Source: Corinectria fuckeliana (lineage: Eukaryota; Ascomycota; Sordariomycetes; Hypocreales; Nectriaceae). From it: a stretch of DNA of 64,000 nucleotides. A program made the position numbers and the translations under genes. How positions within the stretch are numbered: the first letter of the stretch is position 1; each line of letters begins with the position of its first letter. The stretch covers positions 124,001 through 188,000 of the forward strand of contig WPDH01000128.1 of NCBI GenBank assembly GCA_019137255.1, in the 5' to 3' direction. Positions 9,718 through 21,704 of the stretch are shown here, one piece after another. A model generated the notes under the pieces. It searched no databases and had not been told where the DNA came from. It saw only the letters and a list, made by a program, of their open reading frames with translations.

Positions 9718-12700
9718 GTTTCAACACTCGGGTGCGACAAGCACCGAAGAGGTCGCGGGAGAGACGATTTGTAAGAGGGCGACGCTGCTATAATTCCGGC
9801 AGCCGTGAGCACGCAGCATGCAGCATAGTAAAGGCGGCGACGAGGCTACCGAGGGGTCATGCCTGGGTCGGGGATGTCGACCGGAATAGTCGAGGCTGAG
9901 GCGGCGCAGGCTCGCTGCAAATGGACCAACGGGTGTCCGAGCAGGAGACGCTGAGGAAGGGACCGGCAGGGGGGAGGGCAAATGCTGGCTTTGGGAGGCG
10001 TATATCTGGTGAGCTGCGTTTTTATCGGAGTGTGCTATTTCCAAAAGTCGGTGCGGTGCCCGTCTGGTGCCAATGTGGGGTAGGTAGCCAGCGAAGAGAA
10101 GCTTGGGCGGAAGATTCTCGGACAAACCTTGAACCCACTGCCTCGGGTCCGGAGCTATCTACTTACGGCATTACCTTGACTCCATCTCTGCGCGAGACGG
10201 GGACTTACTCGCCCATGACATCCAGCAACGCTTTCCCCTTTCCCGACACCGTCGTCGATGGTGCTGCACATGATACTCGCTCAATCTCGCATTTCGTGCT
10301 CACCATGTTTAATACGACCTCCAGATTCAGGCTTCAAACTACCCCCAGAGGAGGACTTAGTTGTCAAAAAAACCACCGAGCTTGTGGGTGGTCTCCTTGC
10401 TCTCGACGTTCGATTGCACGAAATGCCCCCAAAGAATCATTGATCATCGGGCCAGCCATCAAGTTACTTTGTGCTCCCGCCATGCAGCCGTTTCCAAGCC
10501 AAAATCCCCAGCTGTGACCACGCACTGGCCGGCTTAGCCCAACATCAGCACTAGCCCACTTCTCACGATAACGTTGACCGTACTGCAAGCCTCGCGATCT
10601 TACTATATGAGGCCGTTTCCTCTAATCCCTTGCGCAACGATGTGTTCCGTTAGGAGCATTAGTTAGGAGTTGGTAGTAATGTCCACGTAGCATGTGTAGG
10701 CCACAAGCTCAATAGCCTCAGGTGGCACCGCGTTATACAGTCAGAGGTTGAGGCGGCCAGGTTTAGCGCCGTTCAAGTCCAGAATCACCAATTCAATGAC
10801 GATTCTCTGTCAACGGCCGTTTTTGTTGACGTACGGCGCTTCTCCAATGAGAACAGGTCGGGCTTGCACTGAATTGGGGTCTCATCACCTTGAGTATCCT
10901 AGGGACGATCCTTCATGTTGAAGTTGGGATAATATGTTCATCAAGACGGAGCCTTCGTGTCGATGTTGTTTCGTCAAAAAGGTGCGCTCTTGGTGAGCAC
11001 GTCGCAGGTCATCTTGCTAGTCGGGTCCAGGCTTCAACGTTGAATAAAGCATTCGTTGTCTTGTAAAGAGGATTGGCACCGTCTTCTCTCAACCTCGCAC
11101 CTTGATTCGGTTCGAGTAGATGGGCAGCGTTTGTCTCACCAATAGCCATATCCATGTTGGCAGAGATGCTATGGATGAAAAGCTCGGGCAAATGAGATAA
11201 ACTAGGTAGTTAGTTCGAGGAGTGTCAGTCTAACGTATGATTTGCGGCTGAATCGAATCTCCCTAAACGTATATCAGTTAATTTATGTGAGTAATGGTCA
11301 GAGCGACCCAAGCGGTCTAAGTAGAAGCGTTGACTCGTATAATCGGGCATGTCGAACAAGTTGTTTTGATTTCATGGGAAGGGATGAATACCCGACGAGC
11401 AGCGGTGAGTTTGAGATATCTAGAAGCAATGGTTTACCGACGCTTCGAGCGGCTTGCGGTGAGAGAGCTCTGGTCTCTATCCCGCGACGATCTCCCAGTT
11501 GCGGCTGGGATCCCGACACTTTGTCGGGAGTACTTCGTACGTACGCGTCGTCAATTCTGGGGCGAATGGTGGCATTATCTACTCGCGAGGCCCCAGGGAG
11601 TCAGTACAAAGCGACTGCGCCGCCATCTTCATTTCTCTGCCCCACGTCTGGCTTGCCTGTTCAGGCTCCCGTTGCCAAGAATAGCAGAGAGGCGTGTCGC
11701 CGCCTCCTATTCCTCCTTTTGCGGGGGAATCGCTGAGGGGCGGCTTGACAAGGTGGAGAGCACCAGCGCAAAGAAATCGCTTGCCGGCCCTTACTGCCGT
11801 CATTGTTTAGCTATGGATTTCTTAATACGAATCAAACAGCGAAGAGACGAAGTTCTTGAGCACGGCTTTACATGGCTATGTAGAGAGCGATCATCAGGGG
11901 AATAGAGCCGGCGGCACGCTCCCGGGAACAACGATGTGGCGCCTCAAAGATGACTTTGAAGCTTCAGAGCCAGCGATTGGCCCAGAGCGCCAGCAGGGTT
12001 GCAGCCATGGTGCATAATGTTTTTGGCTGGCTAGATGAGGGCAGTTCGATTCGACGGCGGTTGCTCGGACCTGTCACACGAGCGATATCCCAACTGGCAA
12101 AGGAAACGCATCGCTCAGACGAGGCGGAAGGCATCGGATTACGCGCACTACACAGCAGCGGGCCAGCGCCGCAGTGATGCAATGAATGCAGTGCGAAGGT
12201 CTCGGAAACAAATGTCCCCCGTGGCCACGCGGTCTCGTTGACTTGAGATGCGACAATTGTGGTCCTGCCTTGTTTCATGAGAATTTCCGACGTCATGGGG
12301 GAGGCATAGCATTTGGATCAGCAGCAGCCCGTCGGATGGTGTGACAAAGCGGGCGAGTTCAGTGGGAATAAGCAACTTGGAGCACACAGATTGGATGATG
12401 CGGCGTGCCCTAGACGAATAGTGTGGCGGCATGATCCATGTAGTTCGAAACACCACGACCCCCCCCTTGGCGGCCTTCCTTCAAGTTTGGGTCCACAGGC
12501 GTTGCGCAAGCATTCTACTTTTGTATTTTCGATGAATGATATCCGTACGTACACAACAATGTATGGTCTGTGAAGCTCGTCACCGCCTCGCAACGCCGCT
12601 CATACTAATCCCAGGCCAGGTTGTAGTGTACATAGTATCCTGACATCTCGATTTCGGAAGGTCGGCGACAGCCGGGGATGGTTATTTGAAATGACGGTCC

Positions 12701-14779
12701 TGCAGCTGCAATCCGAATTTCGGTTCTATCTAAGCGGTTTAGGATTAGGCAGCGTATGTAGGAACTTTTCTATAGCCTGGAGGTAAATAGCCAGCGCGAA
12801 GCCAGAGCGGTCATCCATTCGCGGACAGGGCCTGGGTCTGCTTGCTTGCAAGCGCGTCTTCCTGTCGAAATCCTCCACTTCTTTCGGGGGACTCGGAGGC
12901 TCCAGTGGCCCATCACCATCTGGTTCCTGCATTAGAGGGGGCGAAGAGTGGCTATGTAGCAATGCATCCACCCACTCATGCATCCCGTCGGGCTGTTTAG
13001 ATCTCCCGCCAGTTGTACATGCAAAGGCCCGGAGCAGTCATGATTATGACCCTGGCCTCGGCCGCTCTCGTCCAGTCGCGTGGAGAATCCTTGTCTTGCT
13101 TGCATTGATGAATCCGTGGATAATATGGATGAAAACGGGATTGTCCATTGTTGGTAGCGAAGGATGCTGGGAGGGGGGGTAAGATTGGTGGTCTGCTTGT
13201 CTGCTCCGTGGCGTTGTGTTTCGTGTTTCACTGTCACCAATTAACTTATCTGGGACGCCCTAATAAAGTGTCAGCAAACGCTACAGCGGCCTCCATGAAG
13301 AAAAGAAGCAGGCCGACGAGAATTATCGAATAATTAGCCCCAAAACAAGGAATATAAGACAAAATAAGACAAAATAAGCAGCTCTATAAAAGTAGAAAAG
13401 CGGTTTTACCACCGACTTAGACATTGTCTCTGCTATTCATGGCAGCTAAAATTGCACGGAGTATAAAATACAATACCTTGAAGCCCCGTAAGTTAGGTGC
13501 GTAGCACAAAATACCATCCTATGAGATCTAAGCTAAGGTAGCTAGCCGTGCTTTGTGCCTGCCTTGTTAGATGTTGATACGCTGTAACCGAAGCCTTAGT
13601 TGCCGCCCTGCCCTGGGATTGGGATTGGAAGGAGCAGGTTGTGCAATTTGCGAAACGCACGTGCACAGGCATGCACAAATTGCTTCGTTGTGAAGGAGGT
13701 TCAGACCAATCAGAAAGGAATCATTGCTGCTCCCCTCTTTGCAACCGGCTTTCTCTTTTCCACAACCCCTGATCAACATGCACAGCCATCTCATCTGTGG
13801 ATTGCCGCGCAACAACGCTCCAGCATGAGCAGCAACACAGATTAACCGCGGGAGGGAACCAGCAAGAACTGCGGGACGAGACAGGCAGGCCAAGCAGACC
13901 CCTCTGCTCCCCTCCCACGTCAGCTTTCAGCGATCCCTCTAACAGTCCCTTCAGTGATCTTCATTCGCAGTGTCGTCACCTTTAGGCAAACCCCGAGTCG
14001 TGACTGGTCCACGGGCAGCCTAGTGGTGTCGTCAATTCAAGCCCACCGAGATTGGCGCCCCCTGTCGCCCAGCGAACTACTCAAACAGACGGCGCCAGTC
14101 GCAGATCGCCAGTGCGGACGACGGGTGAGGGCCACTTTAGACGACCGAGACGAAGAGACGACAGCGGCACAGCGCTTGGGCGGCCCACAGCATGTTCCAC
14201 CAGCACCCACCCGATGGCCACCACATCCACTCGCACGCAACACCACCAACCTTTGCTCTTAGACGTCGATGCACTCTGTTGGACCTTGATTCTCCATGAC
14301 TTCGAGGTCCTTGCAAAGGAGCAAACTGGCGCCCACTCTCCGTCCAATGACAGTCCCAGCTGCCCCGGCCGTCCCTCATTCGGACCTTTGACCCCGGTTT
14401 TCGCAAGTGTCCTATCGGCCCTCAGAACGACAACCAACAACACATCCATATCAAGCAGTGAGGCTTGAGCTTCCCCCCTGCCGTGGCTCGTGGTCCAGGA
14501 GCCATGTTGATCCCGGGAGCGGTCTAAGGAGCAGTCCATGGCGGTTCCACTCCATATCGCGAGTGGACATGGCTCGGCCGTCCCAACTTCCCAATGCTTG
14601 TCTGGGTCATTTGCCAGGGTCACACCCATCTTCGCCCATCCCAACCTTCACTAAACCCCTGGATCGGAGGTGGCGATGGACCTGCCGGCATCTACTATGT
14701 ACGAAGTAGGTACATACGTAATTTCCGTCTGGAGTACGGAGTCTTTCGGTGGATTAGGCATGTGGTGGGTTGACATGGC
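9718..14779. other. 5.1 kb gene-poor intergenic region
   Basis: The los1 promoter side lies at about 9720-10100. The rest has overlapping ORFs of 60-198 codons on both strands (for example 9921-10517 +, 11330-11905 +, 11964-12296 -). None has a recognisable domain, a Kozak-like ATG or clear splice signals, so none is called. Distinct landmarks are a perfect 8-bp inverted repeat at 11511-11529, a GTACTTCGTAC-type motif at 11531, and an AT-rich patch at about 13250-13560. Confidence 0.45.
11511..11529. repeat. Perfect 8-bp hairpin next to a palindromic motif
   Basis: TCCCGACA and TGTCGGGA are separated by three bases (CTT), so the strand can fold into a hairpin. The motif TACTTCGTACGTACG follows within two bases. 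Its function is unknown. Confidence 0.6.
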
Positions 14780-14787
14780 TATTAAAA
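14780..14787 (+). promoter_or_regulatory. TATA-like box for the GPI-protein gene
   Basis: TATTAAAA lies 203 bp upstream of the ATG at 14983. It is followed by a long CT-rich tract and a CA-rich leader ending AAG before the ATG, the architecture typical of strongly transcribed filamentous-fungal genes. Assignment is by position and sequence only. Confidence 0.4.
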
Positions 14788-14982
14788 CGCGACCGTCCTC
14801 CATCCTTCTATCTCTTGTTCCTTTCCTCCTCAGCCCAAAAGCCAACTTCAAACCTGCTTCTTGTCTCGTGTCTTGACTTAGGTCGTCCATTCTTTAAAAC
14901 ACTCAAACATCACCTTCTTGAGCTTTCCAGCCTAGCCATTCTTTCACAACACCAATTACCTTCACCGCCAAACTTATTCAAG

Positions 14983-15973
14983 ATGCGTTTCACCGTTGCT
15001 GCCGCCGTCCTGGCCTCTTCCGCCATGGCCAGCCAAAAGGTCTCCACCGACTACCTCACCCAGCTGGTCACCATCACCTCCTGCGGCCCTGAGGTCACCA
15101 ACTGCCCCGCTGATAAGACCAAGGTCACCTCGACCGTCGTGCCTCTGACCACCAGCACCATCTACTCTACTCGGGTCAACACTGTCACGTCGTGCCCTCC
15201 CAACGTTGTCAAGTGCCCTGCCCACAGCACCGTTGTCGAGACCGAGACCATTGCCGTCTCCACCACCGTCTGCCCTGTCACCGAGACTGAGGTTCCGGAG
15301 ACCTCTGCGTACGAGGTCCCTGAGGAGACTACCAGCGAGCAGTCCCCCGCCGAGACTACTACCCCTGCCAACGAGGTCCCCGAGGAGACCACCTCCGCCT
15401 ACGAGGTTCCTGAGGAGACGACCAGCGAGCAGTCCCCCGCCGAGACTACTACCCCTGCCTACGAGGTCCCTGAGGAGACTACTGGAGATAACTCCCCCGA
15501 GACCCCCGAGGAGACCAAGACTGAGGAGGTTCCCATTGTCCCCATCACCACTGCTCCCTCCAACGGCACCGTCCCGGCTGCCTCCACTTACGTTCCCGTT
15601 CCTCCCGTCACCCCTTCGGCCTCTGCTCCTGAGCAGTGTGTCCCCTCTTCCTCGGTCGTTGCTATCACCAAGAGCTACACCACCGTGTACACCTCGGTTG
15701 AGTACTCTACCGTCGAGGTCCCTTGCGCCACTGGCACCGGATCTGCTCCCACCGACACTGCTGTCGTTCCCCCCGTCGTCGCCACCACCCCCGCTGGTGG
15801 CAACAGCACGTGAGTATCCCCTTCTCGATTGCAAGTCTGAGCAACTCGGCTAACATATCAGTGTTCCCTCCACCACCAGCACTCCCCCTCAGGTGACTGG
15901 TGCTGCTTCTTCCCTCGCCGGCTCTGCCTTCTTCGCCGCCGCTGCTGGTGTTGCCGCTCTCATCCTGGCTTAA
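14983..15973 (+). CDS. GPI-anchored Thr/Pro/Glu-repeat cell wall protein
   Basis: 312 aa from 14983-15809 joined to 15862-15973. The 52-nt intron has donor GTGAGT and acceptor TCAG and splits a Thr codon (AC|T). The N-terminus MRFTVAAAVLASSAMAS is a signal peptide with likely cleavage before Q19. The mature protein starts with a Cys-containing Thr/Val-rich module (TVTSCPPNVVKCPAHSTVV, TTVCPVTE), then tandem repeats of EVPEETTSEQSPAETTTPA, then a Ser/Thr/Pro stretch. The last exon encodes a small-residue site (GAASSLAG) and the hydrophobic tail SAFFAAAAGVAALILA, the expected GPI-attachment signal. The product should be a heavily O-glycosylated wall or plasma-membrane protein. The CPVTE-type module occurs in many fungal GPI mucin-like proteins, but the specific role is unknown. 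The long overlapping ORFs on both strands here are shadows of biased codon use. Confidence 0.9.
15307..15480 (+). repeat. Coding tandem repeat in the GPI protein
   Basis: Two nearly identical DNA copies, each encoding about EVPEETTSEQSPAETTTPA, lie at roughly 15318-15374 and 15405-15461. A shortened EVPEETTSA copy sits between them and a degenerate copy follows. Near-identity at DNA level suggests recent duplication, as in length-variable adhesins. Confidence 0.75.
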
Positions 15974-18044
15974 ATTTCTTCTTTGACTCTCTGAGTTAGA
16001 GGCCGCATGGTTCGGCAATTCATGAGCATTTGATGCCTGGTTGACATGTACAAAGATAACTAGATCTCTGAATACTACATCTATGGCAAAGTCTTGTACC
16101 TAATATTCTAATCGTATTGGGACAATTTCAGGAATGGGACAGGTTCATTTCAGTTGGCTTGGGCTATAGACTGGTTGTCTGGAATGAAAGTGAACTACTT
16201 GCTTACCCATTTGTACACGTGATGACTGTTTATTAGTGGTTAGACGTTGGAGGTACGGTGATTTTGACCCAAGGCTGACATGACTACTCAGTAGAACCCT
16301 AGCAAATCTGGAGTTGGAAGCAATGCCAGCGGCGCCCCCTCCGCATTTTTTCATTTCCCAGACCCACCAGGGGCAAGCCACTCGGACTGTCGTCCCGCCA
16401 TCTCGTTCCACCCCAAAGGATCCATCCACGGGGACCCCGGCGGGTCAGGAAATTGCCATCTGCGGCATCCCGAATGTGCGATTGGCTGCGAAGGCTTAAC
16501 TGGGACGGTGGACTGTCTATCGTTTGATTGACCAGGGAGTGAGTGACCTTTGAGCTCCGGCTGGACGGGGAAGGCAAGCTCAGAAGGAGGGGGTGACGTA
16601 GGTTAGACCGGGAGGAGATGGGATGGGTGGAGGAAGATGGAGTAAGGCGAGGCTCGTTCATGTGAGGTGATGCGTCGTTGTCGTCACGGGGTTACGTGGA
16701 GTGGTGAGGGGATGGATGGATTGAGGCAAGGGTCGGAGTATATTTTGTCTACTTCGTGATGCATGATACTACATAGTAATTCATATGTATTAACGGTCAG
16801 ACCCATGAATCGGACGTATCCCAGCGTTGAACCAAAGAGCCATTCAGTCACCTTGTGTCTGCTGGCCAACCCTAGAGGGTCGCATACTTGGTAGCCTACA
16901 TAGGTACTCAGTTAAGAGTATCTTTTTTCCACGGCCGCCAACAAGTTCCCGAACTCCCAAATCAGTCTCGCTCGGCATTTGCTGTCGGCCTACGTAGAGT
17001 GGGCAACTTTTGGCGGAACTAGTCATGTACGAGTAAATAGTTCCTTGCCTTATTCGTGTGAGACACGATGTCGAGAACAGTCCCATGGTGTTGACCGATT
17101 ATTGAACTGCTGAATTAAAGCATCTGGCAAGATATTATTCGAACTCGAAATTCTTTACAATTGGGGCTCGCTACGTGAGATAAGAGACCATGTCAAGTAC
17201 CAGGCCACTAGAGGGGATAACATGAAGATTTTAGATAACAGAACGCGGTTCTCACAAAGATGACCAGGCGTAGAACTACTTGGAGGGACCTGTCTTGTAG
17301 CGGTTCTCCTCACACGTACTAGTAGATATATGGTGGCCGACGACAGTATTGGACATATCAGGGGCACACAGGGCAATAGCCTTGCCGAAACGTCTTCCCT
17401 GCACTTGCGTGAAATCTCTTTCTACAGTCTTGGTTCCACGCGGATGCGCAATTGCTCCTCCTTCGGGCTCGGGGCTTAGGGCTCTGGATACATTGGAGTC
17501 GGATCAATGGGGACGTAACTGGCAGAACCATTATGGGCAGCGTACCTAGCTATACGTTTATGTGGGAGCCTGGATATCGCACTCGGAGCCTAGGTAACTG
17601 TTTGTTCCATTCATTTATATATGTTTTTCTATCTATATACGTTTGTCCGTGGCTGGCTTTCAGCTTTTTGGCTGGCGTTTAACGTGAATGCTATCGGCTC
17701 TATGGTTATTATACCACTTTTTATCCCAGCGTCCAGACTACGAGTATTCGTGGTTATGGTCACTTTCCGCTTTTTGTTTCGCTTCGCGATTCGGACCATG
17801 TCTTTCTTGTCTAAATTATAGCTTTTACAGCAACCGTCGCTTGGATGAAGGTGCCAGTCAATGTGGTCTACATAAGAGCTGCGAGGCAATCCCGGACTCG
17901 CGAAGCCTAGTTGATTGCCACCCTCGGTTCGGCCAGTCCAAGTCGGGACTCCAAGCGATTAAAGCCCTGCTGACAGGATAAACAAAAAGAAAGCCGTGTC
18001 GACAAGAATGCTACTCGTTAAATTTAACAAAAGTAAAGATTGAG
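15974..18044. other. Intergenic region between the GPI gene and tRNA-Ser
   Basis: This holds the 3' flank of the GPI-protein gene. A TACTACATAGTA motif lies at 16767-16778 and AT-rich DNA at about 17540-17830. ORFs of at most 120 codons occur on both strands without recognisable features. No gene is supported. Confidence 0.45.
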
Positions 18045-18126
18045 CGACATAGGCCTGATTTGAACAGACGCCTCCGAAGAGATATGATTTCTAGTCATAC
18101 GCATTAGACCACTCTGCCACTATGCC
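18045..18126 (-). tRNA. tRNA-Ser (anticodon AGA)
   Basis: An 82-nt class II tRNA folds on the minus strand. The acceptor stem is GGCATAG with CTATGTC (one G-U) and discriminator G. The A-box region reads TGGCAGAGTGG. The anticodon stem TATGA/TCATA encloses loop CTAGAAA, giving anticodon AGA. The variable arm has stem CTC-TTCG-GAG, and the T arm GTCTG/CAGGC encloses loop TTCAAAT. The long variable arm is as required for serine. There is no intron. A TTTT pol III terminator lies 13-16 nt downstream on the coding strand (AAAA at 18029-18032 of the plus strand). All stems pair. Confidence 0.92.
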
Positions 18127-20736
18127 TGTTTGCTGATGTAAGGCAGCTTCGTAATCTACGTTAACGAAGTGCGAGGATAGTGACAGACTCAATTGGAACT
18201 TTCAGAAAGTGTGTTTAGCTGATCATTTCTGCATTATTGCGGGATCCAAGAACTTGAGTCTAGGCCTGAGGGGTGACAGCCCTTCATTCACGTCACTGAC
18301 CAGAACAGAGCGCCGCTTACAGTCAAGCACATGTGCGTTTTAGAGCAGTAAGCGGTAAATAAGCCCACTTGCATGTTTGGCGGGCGGAAAGCGGAAGATG
18401 TAGGGTAGCTGAGTACACAATTTTCACATCGGTTCTTATAGGCCGTTATACGAAGTACTGTTGACTATTTTGCCAGGGTTTCTACAGTTGACTCCTGTTG
18501 TTACCGTTCCTCCTGTTGCATGCATAGAGCACGAAGTAAACATGTACATTACGGTGCTCCTAAGAGAACTGCAGACTTGGCAGCACCGTGATGGAGATGC
18601 GTTGGAAGACGGCGCCGATGGGGACGGAGGGAATTGGTCGCGGAGACGGAGACGGAGTTGGAACAGGGACGCGGCGGTCAAGGCGGCGGATTGGTTTTTC
18701 TCTCTCGGGTACTACTAGCGCCTTGCGGATTTCGCATTCTCGGCCAAAGGTTGCGAAGGGTGGCTGTCGGCAGTGATGGTGCTTGAAAAAGCATGGGTGC
18801 GAGTTTATTATAGCAGCTTGCGGGTTTCGCTCCCTCGGCCGAAGAAGCAGGCGTGGCTGTAGACCGTCATGATGGCCGCAGCCACGAGCGAGCCTGATGG
18901 TGATGTTCGGACGGATTACGGAGTATGTCCTATGTGTATTCGTACGTGGGACGATGACAGATAGGGATCATGACGGACAATACGAGACGCATGCTTGGCA
19001 AAACGCATTCATCATCGAAATCGCATCCTCACTCGCTCGAGTGGTCTAGATTAGCGGAAGAGAGTGAGCTACAGATGTTGTTTACCGACAGGCAAAACGG
19101 GGAATACACTCAAATCCCGATCCCATGGGAAGCCCATCGGGACGGAACTATTGGCTGATCTGGGGATCTCCAGATTGCCCGGACCCGGACCCGGGAAGGG
19201 GAAAACAGCGGGGCCAAGGCGCTAAAAGCTCGCACTCGCTCGCACTCGCCTCGCACTCGCCCCACAAGCATAAGCCACCGCCTTTCATGAAGGGGAATGA
19301 AGGAGAATCCTACTTCGTACTTCGTACATATTCATCCATGACGACTGTCAGCATGCATCCATGCAAGTTTCCGTTTCAACGCTTTGCTGGGCCTATCGGA
19401 CGCTTCCCTTTGATTAGCCTCCCTTTTCTCACACAGAGAGAGAGAGAGAGAATGCGAAGGGATCGTCGTTGTTGTCGTCGTCTTCGAATCGCTAGCCGTT
19501 TCGGGAAACAGCCGTGGTTTGTTTGGGCTGCGTTGCATGGCGATGCTTTCTACTGACCAGGCTCTTATGCTGCTGAGCCTTGGAGTCTTGCTCACTGGGA
19601 CAGGTAGCCCTACAGGGCCGAACCCTTGCGAGGCCTAGCTTACACATGTGGTGTGCGCTATGCGATGTGATGTGTTGATGTGTGATGCATTCTCGCCTTG
19701 CACAGCCTTGCTGTTCCGGCTTTCGCACGCTCTTGCGCACTTCGCACTCGCTCCCACCACCACCATCCCCCATGCCAAGCAAGGCTGGATCTTAGATAAC
19801 CAAAGTACATAGTTACGCTTAGCGTCCGTTGTGGGTGGGACCGGATTTGGATGGATGGGCCGCTTCTTTTCTGTCTTGGTCGGGACGAATGCGGCCTGGC
19901 GAATGGATGATTCGTTGACTTACAGCAGCACCATGGCAAACGAAGGAAAATGGAAAATGTAGGAAAAAGGGAGTCACTCGCTGGATACCCCACGGTCCTT
20001 GAGCGTCTGGTACTGCAATTTCCTGCTGTTGGGCGGGACTGTTATTGCTGTAAGAATCCTCCCTCCCTGGATGAGTTCCCTCATGGATCTTTTGATGAGT
20101 TCCCTGGATCTCTTGCTGACAGGCGGAGTCGTTCCCACACACACACACACGCACTCTCTCGCCCACTAGACTCAATGAGAAGGAAGAGGCTGAGCTCGCC
20201 GCGCGCTCGTTGGCCCGTCGGCTCTCGCGCGGAGCCCTGCGCAGCTCGTGGCTCCTGTCTCCGAGTCCGAGTTGCAGGCGAGAGCGAACCGAACGTGGCT
20301 AATCTAAGCCCACTGCCGCTTTGGTGTCCGCAGCAATGATGGAGTAGACCACTATGTACTTCGTAACTGGACGTCTTGCTTGTCGTAGGGCTTTGCATGC
20401 CAATGCCGGCTCCGTCTTTTCCCACCCAGCTCGCGCTCCCTCCCCCGGATCCTTTCTCCCTATATCAAGGCCCGGTCTTCCCGCCTTCATCGAGACCTTT
20501 TCTCGTCAGCATCAGCATCAGCATCAACACGCTCCACCTCCTCCAACACTCCTCGCGACATCCTCATCCAGTCAACCGAGCTTCTCCATCTGCTTCCCGA
20601 ACCGTACTTTGAAATAAGCTTATTCGCACCTCTCTTTTCATCCTCGAATTCTAGCTCATAAACGGATACATCCTCTCATACCTATCCACACTTACACCCA
20701 CACCTACACTGAGAACACCCACCACAACTTGCCACA
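18127..20736. other. Intergenic region upstream of the RTA1-like gene
   Basis: This 2.6 kb holds GACGGA-rich DNA (about 18600-18680), a diverged direct repeat (18725-18770 and 18824-18865), a CTCGCA-type simple repeat at 19229-19260, a GA run near 19435-19452, CA and CAGCAT runs near 20138-20150 and 20509-20530, and TACTTCGTA motifs at 18449, 19311 and 20357. A TATATCA box at 20461 lies 276 bp before the RTA1-like ATG and is followed by a CA/CT-rich leader. No gene is supported. Confidence 0.45.
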
Positions 20737-21704
20737 ATGTCCAACACGACACTCCCCGGCAACATCACCCAGGACGATGCTTTCGGCAGCGACTCCCCCT
20801 GCACCCTGGATCTCTGTCCCATCGACTGGAGCATCTACACCTACCGACCCTCGCTCGCCGCCAACATCTCCCTGGTGGCTCTCTTCGGCGTCCTTGGCCT
20901 CATCCACGCCTACCTCGGCGTCCGATGGAAGTCCTGGGGCTTCATGGGCGGCATGCTCGCTGGCTGCATCTCCGAGTGCGTCGGCTACGCCGGCCGCATC
21001 ATGCTCTACTACAACCCCTTCTCCTTCAACGCCTTCATGATCCAGATTGGTGAGTCTCCATACATCTTTCCGTACCCTCATGGGTCGAGACAGCCACTAA
21101 CAAGTTTCTTGCAGTCTGCTTGACCATCGCTCCCGTCTTTTACACGGCCTCCATCTACGTCACCCTTTCCAAGACCATCAACTTCTTCGCCCCCGAGCTG
21201 TCCCGCTTCAAGCCTCAGCTGTTCATCTGGATCTTCATCCCCTTCGACATCGTCTGCCTCATCCTCCAGGCCGCCGGCGGTGCTCTGTCCACCGGCGATG
21301 ATGGCGACCTTGGTGTCGACATCTCCATGGCCGGTCTGATCCTCCAGGTCGTTGTCATCGTCGCCTTCATCGCCTGCTTTTGCGACTACATGTTCCGATA
21401 CCTACGCTCCGGCCGCGCCACCACCTTCAACTGGCGCCTCAACACCTTCTTCGGCGGACTCTCTGTTGCTATCCTCCTCATTCTCGTCCGATGCGTCTTC
21501 CGAGTTGTTGAGCTCCAGGACGGCTACGATGGCTCCCTCATCAAGAAGGAGATTCCCTTCATCCTCCTCGAGGGTGTTGTTATCGTCCTTGCCGGCGGCG
21601 CCCTGGGCTTCGGCCACCCCGGCCTTGTCTTCAACAAGGATCTTGATAGGCTTGCTTCCTCTGACAGCGAGAAGGGTGTCAACATGACTGAAATGAGCAA
21701 CTAA
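20737..21704 (+). CDS. RTA1-like seven-transmembrane protein
   Basis: 300 aa from 20737-21049 joined to 21115-21704. The 65-nt intron has donor GTGAGT and acceptor GCAG and is phase 1. Seven hydrophobic segments lie near residues 41-60, 67-90, 102-122, 140-160, 177-197, 213-233 and 252-271. Family-like stretches are WGFMGGMLAGCISECVGYAG, DIVCLILQAAGGA, VRCVFRVVELQDGYDG and the C-terminal HPG. Together these define the fungal RTA1/RSB1 lipid-translocating exporter-like family: yeast Rsb1 moves sphingoid long-chain bases and Rta1 gives resistance to 7-aminocholesterol. The extracellular N-terminus has NTT and NIT sequons and three Cys in a short segment (PCTLDLCPIDW, plus one later). The leader before the ATG is long and CA/CT-rich. 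The family call is firm; the substrate is unknown. Confidence 0.92.

Noticed and set aside
9921..10517. 198-codon plus-strand ORF upstream of los1
   Set aside because: It overlaps equally long minus-strand ORFs, shows no domain or plausible composition, and lies in the probable los1 promoter.
11009..11191. Minus-strand segment reading ELFIHSISANMDMAIGETNA
   Set aside because: It looks somewhat protein-like, but it is short, flanked by stops on both sides and matches no family I can name; not enough for a pseudogene call.
11242..11905. Two overlapping plus-strand ORFs (164 and 191 codons)
   Set aside because: The longer one starts at TTG, composition is Arg-rich as in random GC-rich frames, and no family resemblance or splice pattern was seen.
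15206..15853. Pro/Arg-rich 215-codon ORF and Gly-rich antisense ORF over the GPI gene
   Set aside because: Both are shadow frames created by the biased codons of the repeat protein.
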